Source of the DNA: Amycolatopsis acidicola
GTDB lineage: Bacteria > Actinomycetota > Actinomycetes > Mycobacteriales > Pseudonocardiaceae
Length of the DNA stretch: 64,000 nucleotides
Assembly: GCF_007713735.2 (NCBI RefSeq)
Contig: NZ_VMNW02000027.1
Location: forward strand, 28,141 to 92,140
Direction: 5' to 3'
Numbering within the stretch: position 1 is the first letter of the stretch; each line of letters starts with the position of its first letter. A program made the position numbers and the translations under genes. The notes beneath the pieces are model-generated. The model worked only from the letters and a program-made list of their open reading frames with translations, ran no database searches and had not been told where the DNA came from. Shown here in pieces: positions 8,101-16,900 of this stretch.

Positions 8101-8862
8101 TCACCCCGACCACCGCGGAGCCCGCTTCTCCAGGAACGCTCGTGGCCCTTCCTGCGCGTCGGCGCTTCGGTAGCACGTCTCCGACGCGTGGCGGGCGGCT
8201 TGCAGCGCGGCCGAGCGGCCCATTTCCGTCGACAACATCACCGTCTCGCGGGCGGCGCGGACGGACAGCGGGGCGCACGCCAGCACTTCCCGCGCCAACT
8301 CCATCGCCACCGAAAGCACGTCGTCCGGCGAAGCGAGGCGGTTCACCAGGCCGATCTCGTACGCCCGCCGCGCGCTGACCGGACGTCCGGTCAGCAGAAT
8401 CTCCATCATGATCCGCTGCGGGATCATGTGAATCAGCGGCGCGGCCCACGGCGAGCTCCGCCCGACCTTCGCCTCCGTGATGGCGAACGTCGCCTCGACC
8501 GACGCCACGCAGAGGTCGCACGCCTGCGCGATCATCCAGCCACCCGCGTACGCCGCGCCGTTCACGGCGGCGATCGTCGGCTTCGTCAGCTCCACGGTGT
8601 CGTACGGCAGCGCGAACATCTCGCGCGGCGGCACGGCCATCCCCGTTTCCACCATCTCCGCCAGATCACCGCCCGCGCAGAAGGCCTTCGAGCCCGCGCC
8701 GGTGAGGATCGCGATCTTCAACGCCGACTCTGCCTCGAACCGGGACCAGGCAGCGCGCAAGCCCTCGCGGACCTCGCGCGAAAGGCAGTTGCGCGTCGCG
8801 GGGCGGTTCAGGGTGATCACCGCGATGCCCTCGCTCGCCTCGAACAGGACGGCGTCACCCAT
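8101..8862 (-). CDS. enoyl-CoA hydratase/isomerase family protein
   Basis: This is a 253-residue crotonase-fold protein. GAGSKAFCAGGDLAEM (about 54-69) and the second oxyanion-hole loop AAVNGAAYAGGWMIAQACDL (about 93-112) are clear. It hydrates or isomerises an unsaturated acyl-CoA. Start is ATG at 8862, which overlaps the end of the upstream CoA-transferase by eight bases; further upstream codons lie inside that gene. The position of the catalytic acids is not fully conserved to the eye, so isomerase or hydrolase activity is possible. It is the last gene of a two-gene operon driven from about 10,060. Confidence 0.88.
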   Translation of the reverse strand: MGDAVLFEASEGIAVITLNRPATRNCLSREVREGLRAAWSRFEAESALKIAILTGAGSKAFCAGGDLAEMVETGMAVPPREMFALPYDTVELTKPTIAAVNGAAYAGGWMIAQACDLCVASVEATFAITEAKVGRSSPWAAPLIHMIPQRIMMEILLTGRPVSARRAYEIGLVNRLASPDDVLSVAMELAREVLACAPLSVRAARETVMLSTEMGRSAALQAARHASETCYRSADAQEGPRAFLEKRAPRWSG

Positions 8863-9994
8863 CGGCGGCCATGACTTCCGCCGTGTGGTCACCGAGCCTG
8901 GGCGCCGGGCCCGCGACATGCCCTGGCGTACGGGAGAACCGCGCGGGCGGACCGGGGAAACGCACTGGGCCGTAAGGCGTTTCGACGGTTTCGAAGAACC
9001 CGCCCTGGTTCAGCTGCGGATTGTCGAACAGCTCGTCGAGCGTGCGCACAGGCGCCGCCGGAATGTCGAGCGAGCGCAACAACTCCAGCCACTCCCCCGT
9101 CGTACGCTCCAGGAAGGTCTCGGCCAGCAGGGCGTAGACCTTGTCGATCCGCCGCGCCCGCTGCTCCAACGTGGCGAACTGCTCGCCGGCCCACGGGGGC
9201 CGCACGGCGCCGACGAATGCCGACCACTGTTTGTCGTTGTACACCAGGGCGGACAGGTAACCATCGCGCGTCCGGTACGGCTTGCGGTTCGGCGTCAACG
9301 CGCGGGGGTACGCCGCCGATCCCAGCGGCGGACTGAACATCGCCCCGTTGGCGTGCTCCACGAGCATGAACGCGGCCATCGTCTCGAACATGCTCACCTC
9401 GACCTCCTGCCCCTCCCCCGTCCGCTCCCGGTGGAACAGCGCCATCATCGTGGCGTACAACGCCGTCATCCCGGCCACCTTGTCCGCCAGGATCGTGCCG
9501 ACGTAGCTGGCCTCACCGGTCAGTTGTTCCTGCGCGAACGGCAGGCCGCATTCGGCCTGGATGGTGTCGTCGTACGCGGTCAGGTTCGCGTCCGGGCCGC
9601 CGCGGCCGTAGCCGTAACAGTTCGTATAGACGATGGACGGGTTGAGCGCGGCCACGTCCGGATAGCCGAAGCCGAGCTTCGCGATCGCCGAGGCGCGCAT
9701 GGAGTGGATGAACACGTCGGCCCGCCCGACGAGCCGGCGCAACGCGGCCTTTTCCTCTTCCCCGCGCAAATCCAGCACTACGCTGCGTTTCCCGCGGTTC
9801 ACGTTCACGAACACGCCCGCCATCCCGGGCTCCGGCCCCACCGAGATGTACCGCGTGTTGTCCCCCGCCGGGGGCTCGACCTTGACCACGTCGGCCCCCA
9901 TGTCCGCCATGATCTGGGTGCAGTACGGGCCCATCACCATCGCCGTCAGGTCGACGACGCGGACCCCGGACAACGGACCGTCTGATGTGGACAT
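8855..9994 (-). CDS. family III CoA-transferase (CaiB/BaiF type)
   Basis: This is a 379-residue protein with the family's N-terminal LSGVRVVDLT and the GADVVKVEPP motif. The region around Asp142 (AYDDTIQAECG) matches the catalytic aspartate of formyl-CoA transferase. It moves CoA from a donor acyl-CoA to a carboxylic acid. Start is ATG at 9994; 13 further in-frame codons exist upstream but would begin inside the promoter. It is followed by the enoyl-CoA hydratase with overlap and diverges from the AcuI-like gene across operator site A. Confidence 0.9.
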   Translation of the reverse strand: MSTSDGPLSGVRVVDLTAMVMGPYCTQIMADMGADVVKVEPPAGDNTRYISVGPEPGMAGVFVNVNRGKRSVVLDLRGEEEKAALRRLVGRADVFIHSMRASAIAKLGFGYPDVAALNPSIVYTNCYGYGRGGPDANLTAYDDTIQAECGLPFAQEQLTGEASYVGTILADKVAGMTALYATMMALFHRERTGEGQEVEVSMFETMAAFMLVEHANGAMFSPPLGSAAYPRALTPNRKPYRTRDGYLSALVYNDKQWSAFVGAVRPPWAGEQFATLEQRARRIDKVYALLAETFLERTTGEWLELLRSLDIPAAPVRTLDELFDNPQLNQGGFFETVETPYGPVRFPGPPARFSRTPGHVAGPAPRLGDHTAEVMAADG

Positions 9995-10038
9995 TCGCGC
10001 TGGTACCACCGTCCCCGCCGACGCCTGGGCCACCCTTC

Positions 10039-10099
10039 AGCGTAACCATCCTTATAAGGTTTGCAAGACTTGTTTTATAACTTCGAGAGTGCGTAGAGT
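10039..10099. promoter_or_regulatory. divergent promoters with shared GntR-type operator, site A
   Basis: The operator lies at 10,048-10,073: ATCCTTATAAGG followed by TTTGCAAGACTTG. On the plus strand -35 TTGTTT (10,070-10,075) and -10 TAGAGT (10,094-10,099) are 18 bases apart and serve the AcuI-like operon. On the minus strand -35 TTGCAA (10,066-10,061) and -10 TACGCT (10,044-10,039) are 16 bases apart and serve the CoA-transferase operon. The same 26-bp block occurs at 18,055 and 19,345. Confidence 0.7.
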
Positions 10100-10133
10100 C
10101 CCGGGGGTCCCCACCACCGCAGGAGGGTCCTCG

Positions 10134-11093
10134 ATGCGAGCACTGCTCATCGAGAAGGGCGGCACGGCCCGGCTCACCGACGTCGACGAGCTTCCGCAGG
10201 GAAACGTCACCGTCGAAGTCGGGTACTCCACGCTGAACTACAAGGACGCGCTGGCCATCACGGCCCGCTCCCCCGTCGTGCGCGCCTTCCCGATGGTGCC
10301 CGGAATCGATTTCGCGGGCGCCGTCACCGAAAGCAGCCACCCGGACTGGGCCGCGGGCGACAACGTGGTGCTCAACGGCTGGGGCGTGGGCGAAAGCCAT
10401 TGGGGCGGGCTCGCCGAGCGCGCCCGGGTCGACGGCGACTGGCTGGTGCCCCTGCCGTCCGCGTTCACGGCCCGGCAGGCGATGGCAATCGGCACGGCGG
10501 GCTATACGGCCGCCCTCTGCGTGGACGCTCTGGCCGGCATGGACCCTAGCGACGGCGAAGTCCTCGTCACGGGCGCAACAGGCGGAGTCGGCAGCGTCGC
10601 GGTCGCGCTGCTGAACAAGGCCGGCTATTCGGTCGCGGCGGTGACCGGGAAGTCCGCCGAGGCCGCGTACCTGCACAAACTCGGCGCCACGACAGTGCTC
10701 GACCGCGCCGAATTCGCGGCGGCGGGAAAGCCCCTGCAGAAGGAACGCTGGGCGGGCGTCATCGATTCAGCCGGTAGCTGGATCCTGGCCAACGCGTGCG
10801 CCCAGACTCGCTACGGCGGCACAGTCGTGGCGTGCGGTTTGGCGCAGGGAATGGACTTCCCAGCCTCCGTGGCGCCGTTCATCCTGCGCGGCGTTTCCCT
10901 GCTGGGCATCGACAGCGTGTACGCGCCCAAGCCGCACCGGACGGCCGCGTGGAGCAGGCTGTCCCGCGACCTGGCCGCGGACGTGCTCGACGAGATCACC
11001 CAGGAGATCAAGCTCGACGAGGCGGCCGGAGCCGCGGAACGGCTGCTGGACGGCAAGGTCCGGGGCCGCATCGTCGTCGACGTCAACCGATGA
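10134..11093 (+). CDS. acuI: acrylyl-CoA reductase-like (AcuI/YhdH) oxidoreductase
   Basis: This is a 319-residue zinc-independent medium-chain reductase. The N-terminal GroES-like part holds the conserved LNYKDALAIT and VPGIDFAGAV stretches. The Rossmann motif TGATGGVGS lies at about 148-156. AcuI-type enzymes reduce acrylyl-CoA or related enoyl-CoA with NADPH. Start ATG at 10,134 follows AGGAGG at 10,121-10,126. It opens a three-gene operon with the MaoC-like and acyl-CoA synthetase genes under operator site A, so here it probably reduces an unsaturated CoA intermediate of the same pathway. Confidence 0.85.
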   Translation: MRALLIEKGGTARLTDVDELPQGNVTVEVGYSTLNYKDALAITARSPVVRAFPMVPGIDFAGAVTESSHPDWAAGDNVVLNGWGVGESHWGGLAERARVDGDWLVPLPSAFTARQAMAIGTAGYTAALCVDALAGMDPSDGEVLVTGATGGVGSVAVALLNKAGYSVAAVTGKSAEAAYLHKLGATTVLDRAEFAAAGKPLQKERWAGVIDSAGSWILANACAQTRYGGTVVACGLAQGMDFPASVAPFILRGVSLLGIDSVYAPKPHRTAAWSRLSRDLAADVLDEITQEIKLDEAAGAAERLLDGKVRGRIVVDVNR

Positions 11094-11106
11094 CCGGGAG
11101 GAACAC

Positions 11107-12282
11107 GTGAGCGGGGCCGAACTCGATCTGTCCGATGTGGACCACAGGGTCGGCGGGCTCGTCGGCGGCGGGCAGCTGTGGGAGCCGTGCAGCGCCTCCG
11201 ACATCCGCCGCTGGGCGATGGCGATGGACTACCCCAACCCGCTGCACTGGGACGAGGAGTTCGCCCGCGAATCCCGTTACGGCGGCATCATCGCCCCGCA
11301 GTCGATCGCGGTGGCGCTGGACTACGGGCACGGCGCCGCGCCGGCCTGCGTCGGGCACATCCCGGGCAGCCACCTGATCTTCGGCGGCGAGGAGTGGTGG
11401 TTCTACGGCTGCCCGGTGCGCCCTGGCGACAAACTGTTCCAGGAGCGGCGATTCCACGACTACAAGGTGGTGGAGACGAAGTTCGCCGGGCCGACCATGT
11501 TCTCGCGCGGGGACACCAAGCACACCAACCAGCACGGCGCGCTGGTGGCGCGCGAACGGTCCACCGCGATCCGCTATCTGGCCGCCGAGGCCGAACAGCG
11601 TGGCATGTACGAGAACCAGGTCGGTGAGGTGAAGACCTGGACGGCGGCCGAGCTGCGTGAGTTCGAGAAGCTCCGGCACGAGTGGATCCTGTCCAACCGG
11701 CTCGGGGTCTCGCCGCGGTTCGACGAGGTCGAGGTCGGCGACAAGCTGCCACGCCGCGTGCTCGGCCCGCACAGCATCGCCAGTTTCACCACCGAGTACC
11801 GGGCCTTCCTGTTCAACATCTGGGGCACGTTCGGCTGGGTCGCGCCGCCCGGGGTCGAGGATCCGTGGGTCAACCAGGATCCGGGCTGGGTCGAAGGCTT
11901 CGAGTTCGACGAGGAAGGCGCGCGGATCGACCCGCGCAAACGGGACGGGCTCTACGTCGGCCCCTCGCGCGGCCACATCGACAGCGAGCGGGCGAGCGAA
12001 GTCGGCATGGCCCGCTCCTACGGCTACGGCGCGACGATGGGCGCGTGGTGCACCGACTTCCTCGCCTACTGGGCGGGCAACGATGGGATGGTCCGCCATT
12101 CCAAGGCGAGTTTCCGCAGCCCGGCGTTCGAGGGTGACATCACCTGGTTCGACGCCGAGATCACCGGCAAGGAGGCGGAAAGCCCGTGGGGCGTGCCGCT
12201 GGTCGGGGTGAAACTGCGGCTCACCAACCAGGACGGTGACGTGATCGTCGACTGCACGGCAGAAGTCGAGTTACCCCGCTAG
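11107..12282 (+). CDS. MaoC/FAS1-like double hot-dog dehydratase
   Basis: This is a 391-residue protein starting with GTG at 11,107 after GGGAGG. The N-terminal half has the FAS1-like dehydratase pattern (DIRRWAMAMDYPNPLHWDEE, then GGIIAPQSIA). The C-terminal half is a second hot-dog domain with RSYGYGATMGAWCTDFLAYW and KASFRSPAFEGD. These proteins hydrate enoyl-CoA or dehydrate 3-hydroxyacyl-CoA. Its place between a reductase and an acyl-CoA synthetase supports a beta-oxidation step on the cluster's substrate. The canonical MaoC Asp/His pair is not obvious in the second domain. Confidence 0.8.
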   Translation: MSGAELDLSDVDHRVGGLVGGGQLWEPCSASDIRRWAMAMDYPNPLHWDEEFARESRYGGIIAPQSIAVALDYGHGAAPACVGHIPGSHLIFGGEEWWFYGCPVRPGDKLFQERRFHDYKVVETKFAGPTMFSRGDTKHTNQHGALVARERSTAIRYLAAEAEQRGMYENQVGEVKTWTAAELREFEKLRHEWILSNRLGVSPRFDEVEVGDKLPRRVLGPHSIASFTTEYRAFLFNIWGTFGWVAPPGVEDPWVNQDPGWVEGFEFDEEGARIDPRKRDGLYVGPSRGHIDSERASEVGMARSYGYGATMGAWCTDFLAYWAGNDGMVRHSKASFRSPAFEGDITWFDAEITGKEAESPWGVPLVGVKLRLTNQDGDVIVDCTAEVELPR

Positions 12283-12297
12283 AGACGGGAGTCCGCG

Positions 12298-13932
12298 ATG
12301 TCCTCGGTCGTTTCCGGTCCCGCGCTCGCCGACGAGCCGGGCCTTGGCGCACTCACGCTGCCGGGTTTCCTGCGCGAAGTGACCGCGCGGTACAGCGAAC
12401 GCGAAGCACTGGTGCTCGGCGAAACGCGCTGGACGTACGGGGAGTTGTGGGAACGCGCGCTCGAAGTCGCGCGGGCGCTGCGGGCGTGCGGGCTCGGCAA
12501 GGACGGCCGGGTCGGCGTGCTGATGACCAACCGGCCGGAATGGCTGGCCGCGGTGTTCGGAGCTTCGCTCGCGGGCGGCGTCGCCGTCACGCTCAGCACC
12601 TTCTCCACCCCGGCAGAACTCGACCAGCTGCTCCGGACTTCGTGCGTTTCGGTGCTGTTGTTCGAGAAAACGGTACTGAAGAAGGACTTCTCCGCCATGC
12701 TCGACGAGTTGGAGCCGCGGATCGCCACTGCGGCGCCCGGCTCACTGCGTTCGGCGAGGTACCCGTTCCTCCGCGATGTCGCGGCGTTCGGCGACGAGTC
12801 CTGGGCCGCTTTCCTCGCGCGAGGCCGGAACGAGCCGCGTGAGCTGGAGCTACCCGTGCATCCCAGCGACGCGGGCGTGCTCTTCTTCTCGTCCGGCTCC
12901 ACGAGCAAGCCGAAGGGGATCCTGAGCGCGCATCGCGGCGTATGCATCCAGCTGTGGCGGTTCCGGCGGATGTACGGGTTCGGCCCGGAGGACACGGTCC
13001 GGTGCTGGACGGCCAACGGCTTCTTCTGGTCCGGTAACTTCGGCATGGCGATCGGCTCGACGCTGGCCGGCGGGGGATCCCTTGTCCTGCAACGGACCTT
13101 CGACGCCGCCGAGGCGCTGGCGCTCATGCAGTCCGAGCGCGTGACCTTCCCCGTGGCCTGGCCGCATCAGTGGGCGCAGCTGCAGGCCGCGCCGAACTGG
13201 GACAGCGTGGACCTGAGCAGCCTGCGGTTCGTGGACTCCGACACCGCGCTCGCGCGGCATCCCACGGTGTCGTCGAACTGGTCCGAGCCGGGCCACGCCT
13301 ACGGCAACACCGAGACGTTCACGATCACGACGGGCTACCCGGCGAACACCCCGGCGGAAGTGCACGCCGGCAGCAGCGGCGTGCCGCTGCCCGGGGTGAC
13401 GGTGAAGATCGTCGACCCGCTCGGCGGCTCCGTCGTACCCCGGGGCGGGCGCGGCGAGATCTGCGTCAAGGGCCCTACGCTCATGCTCGGCTACGTGGGC
13501 ACGCCGTTGGACGAAACCCTTGACGCCGAAGGGTTCTTCCGCACCGGCGATGGCGGGTATCTCGACGGCGACGGCCGGTTGTACTGGGAGGGCAGGCTCA
13601 CCGACATCATCAAGACCGGCGGCGCGAACGTCTCGCCGCTGGAGGTGGACGAGGCGCTCGTGAGCCATCACGGGGTGAAGTTCGCCCGCACGGTCGGCCT
13701 GCCGCACGAGACGCTCGGGGAGGTCGTCGTCGCGTGCATCGTAGCCCACGACGGCGCCGGCCTGACGGGCGAGAACGTCCGCGCGTTCCTGAAGGAGCGG
13801 CTCGCCAGCTACAAGGTGCCGCGTCAGGTTCTGTTCTTCGAGGAGTCGGAGATAGCGCTTACGGGCAGCGCGAAGATCAAGACAAGCGACCTGCGGGAGC
13901 TGGCGGCCAAACGCCTCGATACCGCTCACTGA
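12298..13932 (+). CDS. AMP-dependent acyl-CoA synthetase
   Basis: This is a 544-residue adenylate-forming ligase. The P-loop is SSGSTSKPKG (about 200-209), a Ser-rich variant of the usual TSGTTG form. YGNTETFTITTG is the ATP-binding region, RTGDGGYLDGDGRLYWEGR the hinge region, and the C-terminal lysine lies in LTGSAKIKTSDL. It activates a carboxylic acid to its CoA ester. It is the third gene of the operon from 10,134. Its last 56 bases overlap the 3' end of the convergent acyl-CoA dehydrogenase gene. Confidence 0.9.
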   Translation: MSSVVSGPALADEPGLGALTLPGFLREVTARYSEREALVLGETRWTYGELWERALEVARALRACGLGKDGRVGVLMTNRPEWLAAVFGASLAGGVAVTLSTFSTPAELDQLLRTSCVSVLLFEKTVLKKDFSAMLDELEPRIATAAPGSLRSARYPFLRDVAAFGDESWAAFLARGRNEPRELELPVHPSDAGVLFFSSGSTSKPKGILSAHRGVCIQLWRFRRMYGFGPEDTVRCWTANGFFWSGNFGMAIGSTLAGGGSLVLQRTFDAAEALALMQSERVTFPVAWPHQWAQLQAAPNWDSVDLSSLRFVDSDTALARHPTVSSNWSEPGHAYGNTETFTITTGYPANTPAEVHAGSSGVPLPGVTVKIVDPLGGSVVPRGGRGEICVKGPTLMLGYVGTPLDETLDAEGFFRTGDGGYLDGDGRLYWEGRLTDIIKTGGANVSPLEVDEALVSHHGVKFARTVGLPHETLGEVVVACIVAHDGAGLTGENVRAFLKERLASYKVPRQVLFFEESEIALTGSAKIKTSDLRELAAKRLDTAH

Positions 13933-14872
13933 GCCGCCTCCGGTGCATCGCGGGCGAGCCGAACAACGAACGATTCAGCGTGGCGCGCTTGAGAAACGCG
14001 TGCACCCCGCTCTCCCACGTGTAGCCGATCCCGCCGTGTAACTGCATCGCCTTGCCCACGATGTCCACCGCCGCCGCACAGACATAGGACTTCGCCATCG
14101 CCGCCTCGACGGACCCACCGCCCACGGCCGCCTCGACGAGTTTCCCGGCCACGCGCAGCTGCACGTACATATCGGCGCAGGCGTGCTTCACCGCTTGGAA
14201 GGACCCGATCTTGCGCCCGAACTGCTCGCGTATCCCGGCGTAGGCGACGGTCGCCTCCAGCATCGCTTCGCTGAGCCCGAGGCTGTCGCACGCGACGGCA
14301 ACGGCGGCCCGGTCACGCAGCAGCTGCAGGGGCTCAGGGACGGCGAAGCGCAGCACTGACGACACGGCGGCTTCGTCCGCTACAACCCGCCCGAAGGAGC
14401 GCGTGCCGTCCACCACCGGCTGTTCGGTCACACTCAGCGCGTCGGCCACCACGAGACCTTCCGGCGCCGGGAGCAGGAAGCATCCCGCGCTGGGCGCGTC
14501 GAGCACGAACTCCGCCGAGCCGGACAGCCGCGCGCCCTCCACACGGAAATCACCGTCCAGCACGAGAATCGGGATCACCCGGCCCGCACCCGTTTCCCGC
14601 AACAGCTCGTCTCGGACCGGCTCGGGCTCCACGAGATTGAGCGCCGCCACGGACAACGCGACCGCCGGATACGGGCCGCGCGCCGCCGCACGGCCCAGCT
14701 CCCGCAGCACGACCGCGACCTCGGCGAAGCCCGCGCCCGCGCCGTCGAACTTCTCCGGGACCTCGAGGCCCGGCCAGCCCGCTCGCGTCACCTGCGCCCA
14801 GCCGACCTCGCCCGCGAGCACGTCACGCGCCGTCGCACGCAACTCGTCGTGGAACTCCGCGAAGTCCGTCAC
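13877..14872 (-). CDS. acyl-CoA dehydrogenase, short subunit
   Basis: This is a 331-residue member of the acyl-CoA dehydrogenase superfamily. The C-terminal domain is well preserved (REQFGRKIGSFQAVKHACADMYV, MQLHGGIGYTWESGVHAFLKRA) while the N-terminal half is short and poorly conserved. Start is GTG at 14,872, overlapping the stop of the upstream full-length dehydrogenase by four bases. It is probably the non-canonical partner in a hetero-oligomer with that protein. The last 17 or so codons run into the convergent acyl-CoA synthetase gene and look like an extension. Confidence 0.85.
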   Translation of the reverse strand: MTDFAEFHDELRATARDVLAGEVGWAQVTRAGWPGLEVPEKFDGAGAGFAEVAVVLRELGRAAARGPYPAVALSVAALNLVEPEPVRDELLRETGAGRVIPILVLDGDFRVEGARLSGSAEFVLDAPSAGCFLLPAPEGLVVADALSVTEQPVVDGTRSFGRVVADEAAVSSVLRFAVPEPLQLLRDRAAVAVACDSLGLSEAMLEATVAYAGIREQFGRKIGSFQAVKHACADMYVQLRVAGKLVEAAVGGGSVEAAMAKSYVCAAAVDIVGKAMQLHGGIGYTWESGVHAFLKRATLNRSLFGSPAMHRRRLSERYRGVWPPAPAGRLS

Positions 14873-16005
14873 GACGCCGGCTCCCGGGGCAGGCCGAGGC
14901 CGCGCTCGCCGATGATGGTGCGCTGGATTTCGCTGGTACCACCGGGAATCGTCCACTCCCACGAGCCGACGAAGTCCAGCACCCACGCACCGGACTCCCA
15001 CCCGCTCGACGCCGATCTGTGCAGCTCGGCCTGCCCGGGCAGCCCCGCCACCTCCGCCCCGAAGTCCGTCATCCGCTGCAGCAGTTCGCTGTAGTACAGC
15101 TTGACCACCGACGCGTCCGCCGGGCCCGGATCGTCCGTCGCCACCAGCTCCGCGCACAACGCGCGCAACCCGGCCAGCTCCGTCTCCAACATCGCGAGCC
15201 GGTCGGCCACCACCGGATCGTCCAGCGGCGCGCACAGCTGCACGATCCGCCGGAATCCCTGGTTTCCCAGGCGCTCGGCCAGCTCCAGCATGGTCATCCC
15301 GCGCTCGGCGCCCAGCGTCCGCTGCGCCACCTGCCAGCCCGCGTTCTCCGGGCCGACGAGATTCGCGGCCGGGATCTCGACGTCGTTGAGGAAGATCTCG
15401 CAGAAATGCGATTCCCCCGTCGCCTGGCGGATCGGGCGCACGTCGAGGCCGGGCGTGGTCATGTCCAGCAGGAAGTAGGAAATCCCGTGGCGCTTCGGCG
15501 CTTCCGGATCGGTGCGGGCGAGGAGCAAGCACCAGTCGGCGTGCGCTGCGCCGCTCGCCCACAGCTTCTGCCCGTTGACGACGTACGCGTCCCCCTGCTT
15601 CCGCGCGGTCGTGCGAAGCGCGGCGAGGTCGGAGCCTGCGCCAGGCTCGGAGAAGCCCTGGCACCAGATCTCGCCGTCGAGGATCGCCGGGAGGTGCCGC
15701 TTGCGCTGCTCGTCCGTCCCGGCCGCGAGCAGCGTGGCCGCGGCGTGGTGGATCGCGACGAAAGCCAGCACCAGCCGGGGCGCGTCGTGCGCGGCGAGCT
15801 CGGAGTACAGCACGATCTGCTCGGGGACGGACATCCCGCCGCCCCATTCCGCCGGCCAGTGCGGCACGGCGAAACCGGCGGCCCGCAGCTCCTGGAACCA
15901 TTCCTGCTGGAACCGGACGAACTCCTCGTCCGGCACCTGCCGCCAGTCGTCCGGGATGTGTGTGCGGCACCACTCGCGGACCTCCGCGCGAAACTCAGCC
16001 CGCAT
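14869..16005 (-). CDS. acyl-CoA dehydrogenase, full-length subunit
   Basis: This is a 378-residue flavin dehydrogenase that introduces an alpha-beta double bond into an acyl-CoA. It shows IWCQGFSEPGAGSDLAALRT, the FAD/substrate region at about 114-131, then NGQKLWASGAAHADWCLLLART and the C-terminal GGTSEIQRTIIGERGLGLPR. It overlaps the short dehydrogenases on both sides (11 and four bases), which argues for coupled synthesis. FAD would be reoxidised by electron-transfer flavoprotein, not encoded here. Confidence 0.92.
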   Translation of the reverse strand: MRAEFRAEVREWCRTHIPDDWRQVPDEEFVRFQQEWFQELRAAGFAVPHWPAEWGGGMSVPEQIVLYSELAAHDAPRLVLAFVAIHHAAATLLAAGTDEQRKRHLPAILDGEIWCQGFSEPGAGSDLAALRTTARKQGDAYVVNGQKLWASGAAHADWCLLLARTDPEAPKRHGISYFLLDMTTPGLDVRPIRQATGESHFCEIFLNDVEIPAANLVGPENAGWQVAQRTLGAERGMTMLELAERLGNQGFRRIVQLCAPLDDPVVADRLAMLETELAGLRALCAELVATDDPGPADASVVKLYYSELLQRMTDFGAEVAGLPGQAELHRSASSGWESGAWVLDFVGSWEWTIPGGTSEIQRTIIGERGLGLPREPAS

Positions 16006-16900
16006 CGGTCACCAGCGTCAACTCACGCAGCGTCGCCGAGAGCCCGAGCGGGAGCCGCCGCAACGGCAGGCTGTACCGGGAAAGCCAGGAAAGCGTTGCC
16101 TCGTCACAGAACCCGATCGCCCCGTGCAGCTGGTGCGCCACCCGGAACACCGCCTCCGCCGCCTCGACGGCCGCCAGCCGGAGCCCCAGCGCGTCCTCGA
16201 ACGCCGACTCCTGTCCGGTTTGGACATTCCACAACGCGTGCTTGGCCAGTATTTCCACCCCGCCGCGCTCCACCTCCGCGTCGGTGAGATGGAACTGCAC
16301 GCCCTGGAACTTCGCCAGCGGCTGCCCGAACTGCTCACGCATCAGCACGTGCGCGCGAGTCAGCTCGAGCGCCCTGTCGAGCATCCCGAGCAGCGTCCAG
16401 CATGGCAGGACCAGGCCGAGCGCCACGTCCTTCGCCCCGTTTTCGTCGAGCGGCTCGCACGCCAGCCGCGTGACGAAAGCCGACGTGCGCGGCGGCTCGC
16501 CCGGCAGGGCTTCGGCACGGGACCGGCTGCCGCCCAAGGTCACCGCCGCCCACCGGAGATCGAGCCCGGCGATCGGACCGGCGGGGGCGGAAACCGCGAC
16601 CACGACCAGCCCGTCCACCTCCAGATCCGCAGGCCGCGCAAGGCGTTCCGCCACCGGATAGGGCAGCGCCCAGTACCCGGCGGCACGGCACAACGCGGCG
16701 GCTGCCTCCAGTTCGTCGGCTTTTCCGCGGGGTTCGAGCTGCCACGCGCCGAGCTCGTCGAGCACCGGCGCCACAATGCTTTCGCGCTTCTCGGGTTCCG
16801 CCTCCGTCAACTGGACCAGCGTGTCCCCGCCCGCGGCGTCGATCGCCCGGCGCGCCTGGCGCCCGTACTCGAGCGCTTCCCCGCTCAGCTCGATGTTCAT
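15995..16900 (-). CDS. acyl-CoA dehydrogenase-like short subunit
   Basis: This is a 301-residue acyl-CoA dehydrogenase homologue with a degenerate N-terminal half and a recognisable C-terminal helical domain (MREQFGQPLAKFQGVQFHLTD and HQLHGAIGFCDEATLSWLSR). It overlaps the full-length dehydrogenase at 16,897 by four bases and the next one at 16,005 by eleven. Alternation of about 380- and about 300-residue homologues resembles the alpha2-beta2 dehydrogenases of sterol side-chain degradation, in which one subunit lacks the catalytic base. Confidence 0.83.
   Translation of the reverse strand: MNIELSGEALEYGRQARRAIDAAGGDTLVQLTEAEPEKRESIVAPVLDELGAWQLEPRGKADELEAAAALCRAAGYWALPYPVAERLARPADLEVDGLVVVAVSAPAGPIAGLDLRWAAVTLGGSRSRAEALPGEPPRTSAFVTRLACEPLDENGAKDVALGLVLPCWTLLGMLDRALELTRAHVLMREQFGQPLAKFQGVQFHLTDAEVERGGVEILAKHALWNVQTGQESAFEDALGLRLAAVEAAEAVFRVAHQLHGAIGFCDEATLSWLSRYSLPLRRLPLGLSATLRELTLVTDAG

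Noticed and set aside
14873..15973. Extended minus-strand frame joining onto the short acyl-CoA dehydrogenase
   Set aside because: It is the off-frame of the full-length dehydrogenase at 14,869-16,005; the GTG at 14,872 is the real start.
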